DNA of 64,000 nt from positions 2,917,973-2,981,972 of the forward strand of contig NZ_CP116346.1 in NCBI RefSeq assembly GCF_030254645.1, given 5' to 3'. The stretch comes from Paucibacter sediminis. GTDB taxonomy: Bacteria > Pseudomonadota > Gammaproteobacteria > Burkholderiales > Burkholderiaceae_C. The notes below the pieces were generated by a model, which was not told the origin of the DNA, ran no database searches, and saw nothing but the letters and a program-made list of their open reading frames with translations. Made by a program: the position numbers and the translations under genes. Position 1 is the first letter of the stretch. The number at the start of each line of letters is the position of its first letter. Below are positions 9,756 to 16,916 of the stretch, piece by piece.

Positions 9756-10026
9756 ACCGCGGCAGCGCCGGCGCTCTAGTCTAGATAAGGCAGCAATGCG
9801 GAACATGCATGCGAGCGAGCAGCTTGGCTCAGCGCCTGAGCTAGCCGCTTTCGCGATTGCTTCAGCCCAATGAATCACGCTTTCTTGATCTGCCTTGTCG
9901 CTCATGCACAACAAAGCCGCTTCTTGCCTCAAGACGAGGCTTGCGCTGCCGTTAATATGCCGTCACACAGTGTTGTGGGCCTGAACTCAGAAGCCAAAGT
10001 GTTTACCCGCAATATGCGTTGATTCG
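9756..10026. other. Intergenic stretch upstream of the secreted-protein promoter
   Basis: No convincing coding frame. It holds a 12-nt perfect palindrome AGCGCCGGCGCT (9764-9775) just after the dehydratase stop. A short hairpin, GCTCAG-CGC-CTGAGC (9827-9841), follows; neither has a T-run, so termination is not assured. The DNA becomes distinctly more AT-rich from about 9890 onwards. Confidence 0.5.
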
Positions 10027-10057
10027 TTGACAGTGCTGTGATGGCGTGCTCTAGAAT
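10027..10057 (+). promoter_or_regulatory. Sigma-70-type promoter of the secreted surface protein gene
   Basis: TTGACA (10027-10032, perfect -35) and TAGAAT (10052-10057, five of six -10 bases) are separated by 19 nt, slightly long. A start near 10064 would give a leader of about 75 nt to the ATG at 10139. It is the best -35 match I found in the window and fits a highly transcribed gene. Confidence 0.6.
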
Positions 10058-10082
10058 GCGCGAGCGTGCAATTAGGTACGTG

Positions 10083-10096
10083 TGATTCGCGAATCA
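10083..10096. promoter_or_regulatory. 14-bp perfect palindrome in the leader
   Basis: TGATTCGCGAATCA reads identically on both strands. It lies about 20-30 nt after the predicted transcription start and about 43 nt before the ATG. It could be an operator for a dimeric regulator or a stem in the mRNA leader; sequence alone cannot decide. Confidence 0.5.
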
Positions 10097-10138
10097 TTTT
10101 TGAGTCTTTTAATCCATAACCTTTGTGGAGTTCACCGA

Positions 10139-11554
10139 ATGAAAAAATATGTGTTGAAGGCGACCGCTCTGGCGATCGGTGCGCTGGTTGGAGGCGTTGC
10201 GTTCGCCGCTGCACCTACCCACATCACGCTGTCTGATGACGTGGCTGATGCTCGCACGTACGGCACCGAGCTGGTGGCCGACGGCACCACGCTGACGGAC
10301 GTCTACCTGGCGACCAGCACGAAGATGGGCTTCGGCGTGTCGAAGAATGCCGTGCGTTTCGTGCGCTTTGACATCACGAACGCCAAGTGGGCCAATGCTG
10401 TCGATGCTACGAATCTGACGGCTGAAACTGCTGCCGCAGTTGCTCTGGCTCCGCAGGTTGCCGTTGTGCAAGGTGGCGCAACGACCGACAGCTATGTGAT
10501 CTTCCAGATCACGGCTGCCGACACGAACTACGACCAAGCTGACGTGTTCAAGCTTGCTCTGGACACCATCGGTGTGAAGGTGACCAGCGTTGGTACCTCT
10601 GTCGATCTGACCTATGCGCTGTACGAAACCGCTGAGAAGGCCGTGGCAAATGCTGCTGCTACCAAGCTGGCCGGTTACAACGAGACGGTTGCTAAGTTCG
10701 GCAAGGCGCTGAACCTGGCGATCACCGCTGGCGCGAACACCGCCGGCGTCGAGAAGGCGTTCAAGCAGTTCACCACCGCAACGGCTGGTACCTTCACCAA
10801 GACCATCGCGCTGGGTAAGTTGAACAACGCTGTCAACACCCGATACACGAAGACTGGCGGCGCGATTGGTCTGGGCGATCTGATCGACACGGATTCGGCT
10901 CTGGTCGTGAAGGGTGATTTCTCGGCAATGGGCTCGACCGGCAAGGTGTTCCTGGACAACGCCGACTCGTGCGGTAGCTCCACTGGTGATGCGGACTTTG
11001 CAACCGGCAACACCAGCAAGGGCACGATCGTGGTGGATGCTAATGCCGTCACGAACAAGAACGTGTGCTACACGGTTTCTGGCAGCACCGCTGTGCCTGC
11101 TCAGACCGTAACCGTGGCTTACGACATCGTGGCCAAGGGCACCGCGACGACGGCTGACGTCGGTGACACCACGCTGGGCACCATCGCTCACGACGGCACG
11201 ACGCTGCAGGCTCCGTTTGCCACCATCCATCCGGACTACCTGTCGCGCGTCGTTCTGACGAGCACCTATGGTACGGACGCTGCTGTGGCGGCTTCGGTGA
11301 TCACCGAAGACGGCAAGACCTGCGCCTCCGGCACTGCTGACTACAACCTGAAGGCTGGCAAGCTGCTGGTGATCAACACGAAGGACATCTGCCCGTCGAT
11401 GGCTGATGGCTCGACCCGCCTGGCTGTGAAGCTGGACGTGGTTGCACCGTCGAGCACGATCTCTGGCGTGTACAACGTGATGAACTACGACCAAGTGACT
11501 GGCAAGACCAACTCGCTGATCTCGTACCCCCTGCTCCGTCCGGGCACGAACTAA
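10139..11554 (+). CDS. Secreted protein of unknown family, predicted highly expressed (surface-layer-like candidate)
   Basis: 471 residues from ATG 10139, with a TGGAG ribosome site at 10126. A clean Sec signal peptide (MKKYVLKATALAIGALVGGVAFA) is followed by a mature chain rich in Ala, Thr, Val, Gly, Asp and Asn, with few aromatics, no membrane helix and no sorting tail. Four cysteines (about 278, 310, 395, 418) could form two disulfides. Basic residues are nearly all lysine. Codons are the restricted GCT/GGT/CTG/AAG type and GC is lower than in neighbours, as expected for an abundant protein. I do not recognise the family. Composition, strong promoter and terminator, and the type II secretion operon beginning 148 nt downstream suggest a surface-layer or other bulk exported protein; porin or autotransporter features are absent. 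The call is inference. Confidence 0.7.
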   Translation: MKKYVLKATALAIGALVGGVAFAAAPTHITLSDDVADARTYGTELVADGTTLTDVYLATSTKMGFGVSKNAVRFVRFDITNAKWANAVDATNLTAETAAAVALAPQVAVVQGGATTDSYVIFQITAADTNYDQADVFKLALDTIGVKVTSVGTSVDLTYALYETAEKAVANAAATKLAGYNETVAKFGKALNLAITAGANTAGVEKAFKQFTTATAGTFTKTIALGKLNNAVNTRYTKTGGAIGLGDLIDTDSALVVKGDFSAMGSTGKVFLDNADSCGSSTGDADFATGNTSKGTIVVDANAVTNKNVCYTVSGSTAVPAQTVTVAYDIVAKGTATTADVGDTTLGTIAHDGTTLQAPFATIHPDYLSRVVLTSTYGTDAAVAASVITEDGKTCASGTADYNLKAGKLLVINTKDICPSMADGSTRLAVKLDVVAPSSTISGVYNVMNYDQVTGKTNSLISYPLLRPGTN

Positions 11555-11573
11555 GCACTTAGGTGCTTGGCTG

Positions 11574-11604
11574 AAAGGGGCGCCGCAAGGCGCCCCTTTT
11601 CTTT
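11574..11604 (+). terminator. Rho-independent terminator after the secreted-protein gene
   Basis: An 11-bp perfect stem (AAAGGGGCGCC / GGCGCCCCTTT, 11574-11584 and 11589-11599) with a GCAA tetraloop runs into TTCTTTT. A smaller hairpin, AAGCAC-TTAG-GTGCTT, lies directly after the stop codon. The terminator separates this gene from the secretion operon. Confidence 0.9.
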
Positions 11605-11646
11605 TGTCTGTCAAGAGTGCGGCGAGGATGTGAGCGCAGTCGTGCC

Positions 11647-11652
11647 TACAAT
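11647..11652 (+). promoter_or_regulatory. Possible -10 element for the type II secretion operon
   Basis: TACAAT matches five of six -10 bases and lies 50 nt upstream of gspG, after the terminator. No good -35 is visible at 16-18 nt spacing, so this is weak. Confidence 0.3.
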
Positions 11653-11701
11653 GCGGGCCGCGGCCAGCCTCAGCCGCTGATCAAGCAATATCCTCGAGAC
11701 C

Positions 11702-12178
11702 ATGCAAGCTCCCTCTGCCTCTACTCGAACCACTTCGTCCTTGCGTCGCCACATGGCTGGCTTTACCTTGCTGGAAATGCTGGTCGTGCTCGTCATCATC
11801 GGCATGCTGGCCGGCCTGGTAGGCCCCCGTCTGTTCTCCAAGGTCGAACAATCCAAGGTCACTACGGCGGCGACCCAGGCCAAGACCCTGCGCAGCGCGG
11901 TGGAGAGCCTGCATCTGGACATCGGCCGTTACCCCACGGCCGAAGAGGGCCTGGCCTTGCTGGCCAAGGCCCCGGCCGACCAGGCCCTGGCAGCACGCTG
12001 GCGCGGCCCTTACCTCGATGGCGCAGTGCCGGATGATCCGTGGGGCCATGCTTACCAATACGCGCTACCCGGCGCAGATGGTCAGCCCTTTGCACTCTAT
12101 TCGCTGGGCGCCGACGGCAAGCGCGGTGGTCAGGGCGATGCGGCCGATGTCGGTGTGCTGCCGCCTGCCGCGCAATAG
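11702..12178 (+). CDS. gspG: Type II secretion major pseudopilin GspG
   Basis: 158 residues. A short basic leader ends in RRHMAG, then the prepilin signature FTLLEMLVVLVIIGML with cleavage after Gly20 and Glu at +5. The C-terminal domain has the GspG marks TAEEGLALL, GPYLDGAVPDDPWGHAYQY and YSLGADGKRGG, including the calcium-site and C-terminal loop regions. It polymerises into the periplasmic pseudopilus that pushes substrates through the secretin. First gene of the operon; its end overlaps the start of gspH in another frame. The prepilin peptidase GspO is not in the window and must be supplied from elsewhere. Confidence 0.95.
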   Translation: MQAPSASTRTTSSLRRHMAGFTLLEMLVVLVIIGMLAGLVGPRLFSKVEQSKVTTAATQAKTLRSAVESLHLDIGRYPTAEEGLALLAKAPADQALAARWRGPYLDGAVPDDPWGHAYQYALPGADGQPFALYSLGADGKRGGQGDAADVGVLPPAAQ

Positions 12179-12566
12179 CAGCAGTCGCAACGGCGGCGGT
12201 TTCACGCTGCTGGAACTGCTGGTGGTGCTGAGCATCGTGGCGATGACGGCAGGCCTGATCCTGCCTTCGACCTCACGCTGGATCGCTGCGGCGCGCGAAC
12301 GTGCCTGGCAGCAGGAGTTGCGAGCCCAATTGGCCGCGTTGCCGATGCGCGCCTTTCAGTCCGGCGAGCCGCTGGAACTGGATGCTTCAGCCTTGCGCAG
12401 CTTGTTGGAAGACGACCTGCCAGCCTCGGTGCAACTCGAGTTGTCCGCACCGCTGCGCTACAGCGCGGCAGGCGTTGCCGCCGCTGCCACGGTGCGCGCA
12501 AAGGACGATGAAGGGCGAGGACGGGTCTGGACCATCGCTCCGATGACGGGGCGGGTGACGCCTTGA
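12138..12566 (+). CDS. gspH: Type II secretion minor pseudopilin GspH
   Basis: About 142 residues. A prepilin signature GGGFTLLELLVVLSIVAMTAGL follows a basic leader; processing is expected before FTLLE. The remainder is a short variable domain ending VWTIAPMTGRVTP, usual for GspH/XpsH. Start is uncertain between ATG 12138 and ATG 12147, both inside the end of gspG, giving an overlap of 32-41 nt. It belongs to the pseudopilus tip complex with GspI, J and K. The stop overlaps the TTG start of gspI (TTGA). Confidence 0.85.
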   Translation: MRPMSVCCRLPRNSSSRNGGGFTLLELLVVLSIVAMTAGLILPSTSRWIAAARERAWQQELRAQLAALPMRAFQSGEPLELDASALRSLLEDDLPASVQLELSAPLRYSAAGVAAAATVRAKDDEGRGRVWTIAPMTGRVTP

Positions 12567-13033
12567 CGGCCGCCATCGGAACCGTGCCGCGCTGCCGCCG
12601 GGCGCCTTCGGCGGCAGGCTTTGGCTTGCTCGAGGCCATCGTGGCGCTGGCGATTCTGGCCGGCACGGGTGCGGCCCTGTTCGCCTGGATTTCGCAGAAC
12701 CTGCAGGCGGCCGCTCGCATCGAGGCCGAGCAGTCGCGCGTGGCCCTGCAACTGGCCGCACAGGGGCTGCTGGCCAGCGTCAATCCTTATGCTGAGCCCG
12801 AAGGCATGCGGCGCTTCGGGGCTACCAGTGTGAGCTGGCGTGCCAAGCTGGTGGCGCCCTTGCGCGCCAGCGTGCCCACCCAGGCCATGGAGCAGACGCG
12901 CTGGCGTGTCGGCCTGTATGAGCTGACGGTCATCGCCAAGGATGAGAACACCGCTGCCAGCACCGAGTTCACGCTGATGCAGGCGGGCCTCGAGGCCCTG
13001 GGTGCGGCGACGTCCAGGGCGGATCCGCCATGA
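12563..13033 (+). CDS. gspI: Type II secretion minor pseudopilin GspI
   Basis: 156 residues if the TTG at 12563 is used; a GTG at 12584 is an alternative. The prepilin segment is AAGFGLLEAIVALAILAGTGAALFAWI with Glu at +5. The rest resembles GspI: SWRAKLVAPLR and WRVGLYELTVIAKDE fit its C-terminal strand pairing. GspI is the central minor pseudopilin that binds GspJ and GspK at the pseudopilus tip. Overlaps both neighbours by 4 nt, so translation is probably coupled. Confidence 0.88.
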   Translation: MTAAIGTVPRCRRAPSAAGFGLLEAIVALAILAGTGAALFAWISQNLQAAARIEAEQSRVALQLAAQGLLASVNPYAEPEGMRRFGATSVSWRAKLVAPLRASVPTQAMEQTRWRVGLYELTVIAKDENTAASTEFTLMQAGLEALGAATSRADPP

Positions 13034-13671
13034 ACCAGCCCATCATCAACAAGCAAGCCAGCCAGGCCGGCATGACCCTGCTTGAAACCCTGGTCACGCT
13101 CGTGATCGTGGCGATGGTGGCCGGCCTGCTGTCTGAAGGCTTGTTCCAGATTGGCCGCATCGAGCAGCGCCTGGGTGGCGCGCAATTGCAGGCCCAGGTG
13201 GAGCGCCTGCACGCGATCTGGGTACAGCAGGCGCTGGAGGGGCTGATGCCCGGCGCCAAAGACAGTCCGGAGCGCTTCCGCGGCGCGGCGCGCGAACTTG
13301 CGGGGCTCAGCACTCAGTTGCCGGTGGCGCAGGCCCTGGGCCCCCAGCCCATGCGTCTGAGCTTGCGCTTTTCGCCCGATGCCGGCATGACCGAATTGCT
13401 GCTGAGCTTTGGCCTGGACGGCCTGCCACCGCAGGAGGCGGTGCTGGCTCAATGGCCGGGGGACCGCGGCGCATTGCGCTATCAGGACCCTGCGGGCACC
13501 TGGCTGGCCCAATGGCCACCGGCATTGGACGGTGCCGCCCAGTCGCCCAGCGCGCTGCCGCAGGCCATTGCGCTGGACCGGGGCGAGGGCCATGGCCTGC
13601 TGCTGGTGGCGCGCCCGGCGGCGCGAGCTGAGCCTCTGGGGCAGCGCATCGATGTGGAGAAGTTGCCATGA
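13030..13671 (+). CDS. gspJ: Type II secretion minor pseudopilin GspJ
   Basis: 213 residues. The prepilin signature is QAGMTLLETLVTLVIVAMVAGLL, cleaved after Gly with Glu at +5. The C-terminal domain has the size and beta-rich pattern of GspJ/XpsJ, with repeated WLAQW and LLVARPAA strands. Part of the GspH-I-J-K tip complex. The start codon overlaps the gspI stop (ATGA), and the stop overlaps the gspK start in the same way. Confidence 0.88.
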   Translation: MNQPIINKQASQAGMTLLETLVTLVIVAMVAGLLSEGLFQIGRIEQRLGGAQLQAQVERLHAIWVQQALEGLMPGAKDSPERFRGAARELAGLSTQLPVAQALGPQPMRLSLRFSPDAGMTELLLSFGLDGLPPQEAVLAQWPGDRGALRYQDPAGTWLAQWPPALDGAAQSPSALPQAIALDRGEGHGLLLVARPAARAEPLGQRIDVEKLP

Positions 13672-14693
13672 GGCAGCGGCGCGGGGTGAGCCAAGCGGGC
13701 CGAGGGCAGGGCGGCTATGTGCTGCTGTTCGTGACCGTGGCACTCACCGTGATCGCCATCGTGGCGGCGCGCTTTGCGCTGCGCATCGACGGTCTGCGCG
13801 CCCAGGCGCTCACCATGCAGCACTATGCCGACGCCAGCCTGCAGGCCGAGAGCGCCAAGGCGCAGGCGCTGTACTGGCTCGGCACCCGGCAGATGGGCCT
13901 GGCCTCGGCCGGCTTCATGGACGAGCAGCCCTTGGCGCTGGACGGCAGGCTCTACCAGACCGCGCAGGGCGCGCTGCTGCGCGTGCAGGACGAACGTGGC
14001 CTGCTCTCGCTCAATGCACCCGACCGCGAGCTCTTCCCGCAGCTGCTCATCAGTGTCGGTGCCTCGTCCCAGGATGCCGCAAGCATGCTGGACGTGCTGG
14101 AAGACTATGCCGATGCCGACAGTCTGAAACGCCTGAACGGTGCCGAGGTGATCGACTATCGTGCCGCCGGCCTGCCCGGGCCGCGCAATGATTGGATCCT
14201 CTCGGTAGGCGAGTTGGGCCGCATGCCGGTGTGGCAGCGCTCGGCCGAGCTGCGTGCCCGCCTGGAGCCCTGGCTGGGCGTGCGCCGCGACAAGTTATTC
14301 AACCCCAATACTGCCCCGCTGGGTTTGCTGAAGAGTATCTGGCCCAAGGTTTCGGCGCAGCAATGGGATTTATTCGAAACTCTTCGAAAGCGCGCCCCAT
14401 TTGCTGATGCTGCCGCGGCCACCGCCGCCACGGGTATTCCGTTCACGGCCGACAACCTGCTGTTCCATGCCAGCAACGCCCTGCGCCTGCAGGTCTGGGC
14501 CCCCGGGATGCCGCAGTCGCTTGAGTACAATCTTTTGATTCTTCCGACGGGGGCCACAGCGCCCTGGCTGATCCATGAGGTCCGCCAGTCCAACCGTCTT
14601 GCACCCACCGATGCCACGATTCCCGTTGCGAAATTTCCTGTCCCAAGCCAGGCCGTCGCCCAGCCCCGAGCGCTCGCCCAGCCTGCGCCGTGA
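13668..14693 (+). CDS. gspK: Type II secretion tip pseudopilin GspK
   Basis: 341 residues, the large minor pseudopilin. The N-terminal signal is GQGGYVLLFVTVALTVIAIV; it lacks Glu at +5, which is normal for GspK and consistent with its place at the very tip. The helical domain carries NAPDRELFPQLLIS and NDWILSVGELGRMP, then FNPNTAPLGLL, the repeated saddle-domain motifs of the GspK family. Caps the pseudopilus with GspI and GspJ. The last 83 nt overlap the start of gspL in a different frame. Confidence 0.92.
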   Translation: MRQRRGVSQAGRGQGGYVLLFVTVALTVIAIVAARFALRIDGLRAQALTMQHYADASLQAESAKAQALYWLGTRQMGLASAGFMDEQPLALDGRLYQTAQGALLRVQDERGLLSLNAPDRELFPQLLISVGASSQDAASMLDVLEDYADADSLKRLNGAEVIDYRAAGLPGPRNDWILSVGELGRMPVWQRSAELRARLEPWLGVRRDKLFNPNTAPLGLLKSIWPKVSAQQWDLFETLRKRAPFADAAAATAATGIPFTADNLLFHASNALRLQVWAPGMPQSLEYNLLILPTGATAPWLIHEVRQSNRLAPTDATIPVAKFPVPSQAVAQPRALAQPAP

Positions 14694-15825
14694 GGGCCTG
14701 AACCGGCCTGCCGGGGCGAGGGCGCGTGCGCCGGTACTGCTGGCGCGCAGCCTGCTGCGGCACCGCGCCTTCAGCTTAGGCGGCCTGCCGGTGGCGGACC
14801 GCGTCGGTGCGCTGCAGGCGCAGTTGCTGGCCTGGCAGCCCTTTGTCGACAGCCTGGTTCTGGTGGACCTGCATGGCGAGCAGGCGCAGGCCTATGCGCT
14901 GCCGCGCGAGCTGGTGAGCAGCGCCGGCCTGCGGCCGGAGCTGCTGTGGCCCGAGAGCCTGTGTCACACGGCCCTGACCGATGGACTGCACCTGCTGCAA
15001 TGCATGGAGGGTGTGGAGGGCCAGTACTGGCAGGGTGGTGTGCTGCTGGCCAGCCGTTGGTGGGCCGCCGCGCCCAGCCTGGAGGACTGGCAGGCCTTTG
15101 CGCGCCAGAGCCGTGCGCCGGCTTCGTCCCATGCCGCGGCGGCCCTTCCGGAGGTGCAGGCACTGCCCTGGCAGCGACCCTTGCGCCAGCCGCGCCCGGC
15201 CGAACAGCTGGGCCGTGCTGCCGCTGGCCAGGAGCGCCTGCTGGTGGGCGCTGGGGCGCTGTTGCTGCTGGTGTTCAGCAGCATGACGGCGCGCGCCGCT
15301 TGGGATGCCTATCAGGCGCGCGAGCAGGCACAGTCGACGGTGGCCCAGCTCAGGCAAGACGTGACCCCCTTGCTGGCCGCGCGCGACAAGGCCCTGGCCG
15401 CTGCCGACCAGAGCGCGGCGCTGCTGGCGCAGCTGCGCGCGCCGCAGCCGCTGGAGGTGCTGGAGGAATTGGGCCGCCTGCTGCCCAAGGGCAGCACGGT
15501 GAAGGAGTTCGATCTCAACCAGCTGACGGTGCGCGTGGCGCTGGAGCTGCCTGCCGAGGTCTCGCGTGCCCAGGTCATCACCGGGCTGGAGTCGGGGGCC
15601 TGGTTCACCCAGATCAGCGAGGTCAAGGACGGCGGTGGTGGTGGTGGCGCGCGCAGCGGCATCAGCCTGGAGATGAAGCTCGCCGCGGCCCAGCCACCGG
15701 CGCGCCAGCAACAACAGGGCGCCGACGCGGGGCTGAGCCGCGGCGCTGCCGACATGCCCGCGCCCCCGCCGGGCATCGATGTGCAAGTGCCCACGCCCAA
15801 GCAGCCCGGAGCGAAAAAAACATGA
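14611..15825 (+). CDS. gspL: Type II secretion inner-membrane protein GspL
   Basis: About 404 residues from ATG 14611, which lies inside gspK; the frame is open further upstream. A cytoplasmic N-terminal part of about 210 residues is followed by one membrane helix (LLVGAGALLLLVFSSMTARAAW), a coiled-coil stretch (QAREQAQSTVAQLRQDV) and a PilN-like ferredoxin fold (LEVLEELGRLLPKGSTVKEFDL). The tail is a Gly-, Gln- and Pro-rich linker. GspL recruits the GspE ATPase and pairs with GspM. The cytoplasmic part is divergent, with no ATPase-fold motif I can recognise, so it is called from architecture and position. Confidence 0.83.
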   Translation: MPRFPLRNFLSQARPSPSPERSPSLRREGLNRPAGARARAPVLLARSLLRHRAFSLGGLPVADRVGALQAQLLAWQPFVDSLVLVDLHGEQAQAYALPRELVSSAGLRPELLWPESLCHTALTDGLHLLQCMEGVEGQYWQGGVLLASRWWAAAPSLEDWQAFARQSRAPASSHAAAALPEVQALPWQRPLRQPRPAEQLGRAAAGQERLLVGAGALLLLVFSSMTARAAWDAYQAREQAQSTVAQLRQDVTPLLAARDKALAAADQSAALLAQLRAPQPLEVLEELGRLLPKGSTVKEFDLNQLTVRVALELPAEVSRAQVITGLESGAWFTQISEVKDGGGGGGARSGISLEMKLAAAQPPARQQQQGADAGLSRGAADMPAPPPGIDVQVPTPKQPGAKKT

Positions 15826-16451
15826 GCGTCGTGCTCGATCAAGCCGGCAATAGCAGCGGCTCGCCATCCTGGTTGCAGGCCCTGCAGCAGGCGCGCAGCG
15901 AATGGCGCGCCAACACGCGCCTGCGCTGGGGCGTATGGGCCATCCTGGCGATCTTCTGGCTCTGGCTGGCCCTGCTGGCGCAGGACCATGCCACGGCCTG
16001 GCGCGGCGAGGCCGACGAGGCGCGCGCCGAGCTGCAGCGGCTGCGCCCGTTGCAGAGTGGCGGTGCCATCTGGACCCAGCGCGCCGAGGACGCGCGCAAG
16101 CATCTGGAGGCCGCGCGCAGCATGCTCTGGAGCGGCTCCAGCCAGGGCCTGGTGGAGGCCGCATTGCAGGACACCTTGCGCGCCTGGGCCGAGAAATCGG
16201 GCCTGCCGGTGCGTGAGCTCGCCATCATGGGCGCGGGTGAGCAAAAAAAGGCCGGCAGTCAGCCGGCGGTGCGCGCGCGCCTGGTGGTGGACATAAACAA
16301 CCGCCTGGCCCTGATGGGCCTGCTGGCCGAGCTGGGCCGCTCGCCCAAGCTGATGCTGGTGGACAGCTTGCGCCTGCGGCCGCTGGCCCAGCCGGCGCGC
16401 GCCGAACTGGAAGTGCGGGTGCTGTTCCAGGCCGAGGAGCGCAAACCATGA
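15822..16451 (+). CDS. gspM: Type II secretion inner-membrane protein GspM
   Basis: 209 residues. The layout is a short cytoplasmic N-terminus, one membrane helix (VWAILAIFWLWLALLA), an acidic coiled coil (AWRGEADEARAELQRL), then a ferredoxin-like periplasmic domain ending LRPLAQPARAELEVRVLF. This is the GspM layout, matching that of GspL with which it dimerises. A 4-nt overlap with gspL and with the following gspN/C gene supports coupled translation. Sequence motifs are few, so operon position carries much of the call. Confidence 0.85.
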   Translation: MSVVLDQAGNSSGSPSWLQALQQARSEWRANTRLRWGVWAILAIFWLWLALLAQDHATAWRGEADEARAELQRLRPLQSGGAIWTQRAEDARKHLEAARSMLWSGSSQGLVEAALQDTLRAWAEKSGLPVRELAIMGAGEQKKAGSQPAVRARLVVDINNRLALMGLLAELGRSPKLMLVDSLRLRPLAQPARAELEVRVLFQAEERKP

Positions 16452-16903
16452 CGCTCGATGATCTGGGGCCGCGCCAGGCGCTGATGCTGTTCGCCGCCGC
16501 CGCGCTGCTGGGCTGGTTTGCGGCACTGCCCGAGGCGCCACCGGCGGAGCTGGTGCAGGCGCGCCGCGATGCCTGGCAACTGGCCAGCCTGCCCGTGCCC
16601 GGCGATGCCACGGCGCGCGCGGTGCTGATGTCCAGTTCACCGATCTGGGGGCCCGAGGCCAAGCCCGATGCGGCGACGCAAAAGCCGCCCGAAAACCTGC
16701 GCTGGCGACTCGCCGGCGTGTTCGGCTCTGGCAAGGTGGGCGGCGCCCTGGTGCTGTTCGACGACCCGGCCAAGCAGCCGCAGCGTCTCAAGGTGGGCGA
16801 GAAGCTGCCCAGCGGCCACGTCATCGAAGCCGTGGACGGCAATCAGGTCTGCATACGTATTGGAAAAAAGCTGTACCGCTTTGGAGTCGAACAACGTGAT
16901 TGA
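16448..16903 (+). CDS. gspN: Type II secretion protein N/C (XpsN-like, GspC HR domain)
   Basis: 151 residues. One N-terminal membrane helix (ALMLFAAAALLGWFAAL), a linker, then a single homology-region domain: LRWRLAGVFGSGKVGGALVLFDD, RLKVGEKLPSGHVIEAVDGNQVCI. This is the domain by which GspC touches the secretin N0 domain. There is no PDZ or coiled-coil domain after it, so it is a minimal GspC, like XpsN of Xanthomonas. It should link the inner-membrane platform (L, M) to the secretin. Located between gspM and gspD exactly as in the Xps order. Confidence 0.85.
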   Translation: MTLDDLGPRQALMLFAAAALLGWFAALPEAPPAELVQARRDAWQLASLPVPGDATARAVLMSSSPIWGPEAKPDAATQKPPENLRWRLAGVFGSGKVGGALVLFDDPAKQPQRLKVGEKLPSGHVIEAVDGNQVCIRIGKKLYRFGVEQRD

Positions 16904-16916
16904 AGATCATCAACCG

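Noticed and set aside
9183-9932. Minus-strand 249-codon frame over the end of the dehydratase gene and the following gap
   Set aside because: Most of it is opposite conserved dehydratase coding; the part in the gap has no motifs.
10139-11554. Classic porin or autotransporter
   Set aside because: There is no terminal aromatic residue, no C-terminal beta-barrel pattern and few aromatic residues; the chain ends in RPGTN.
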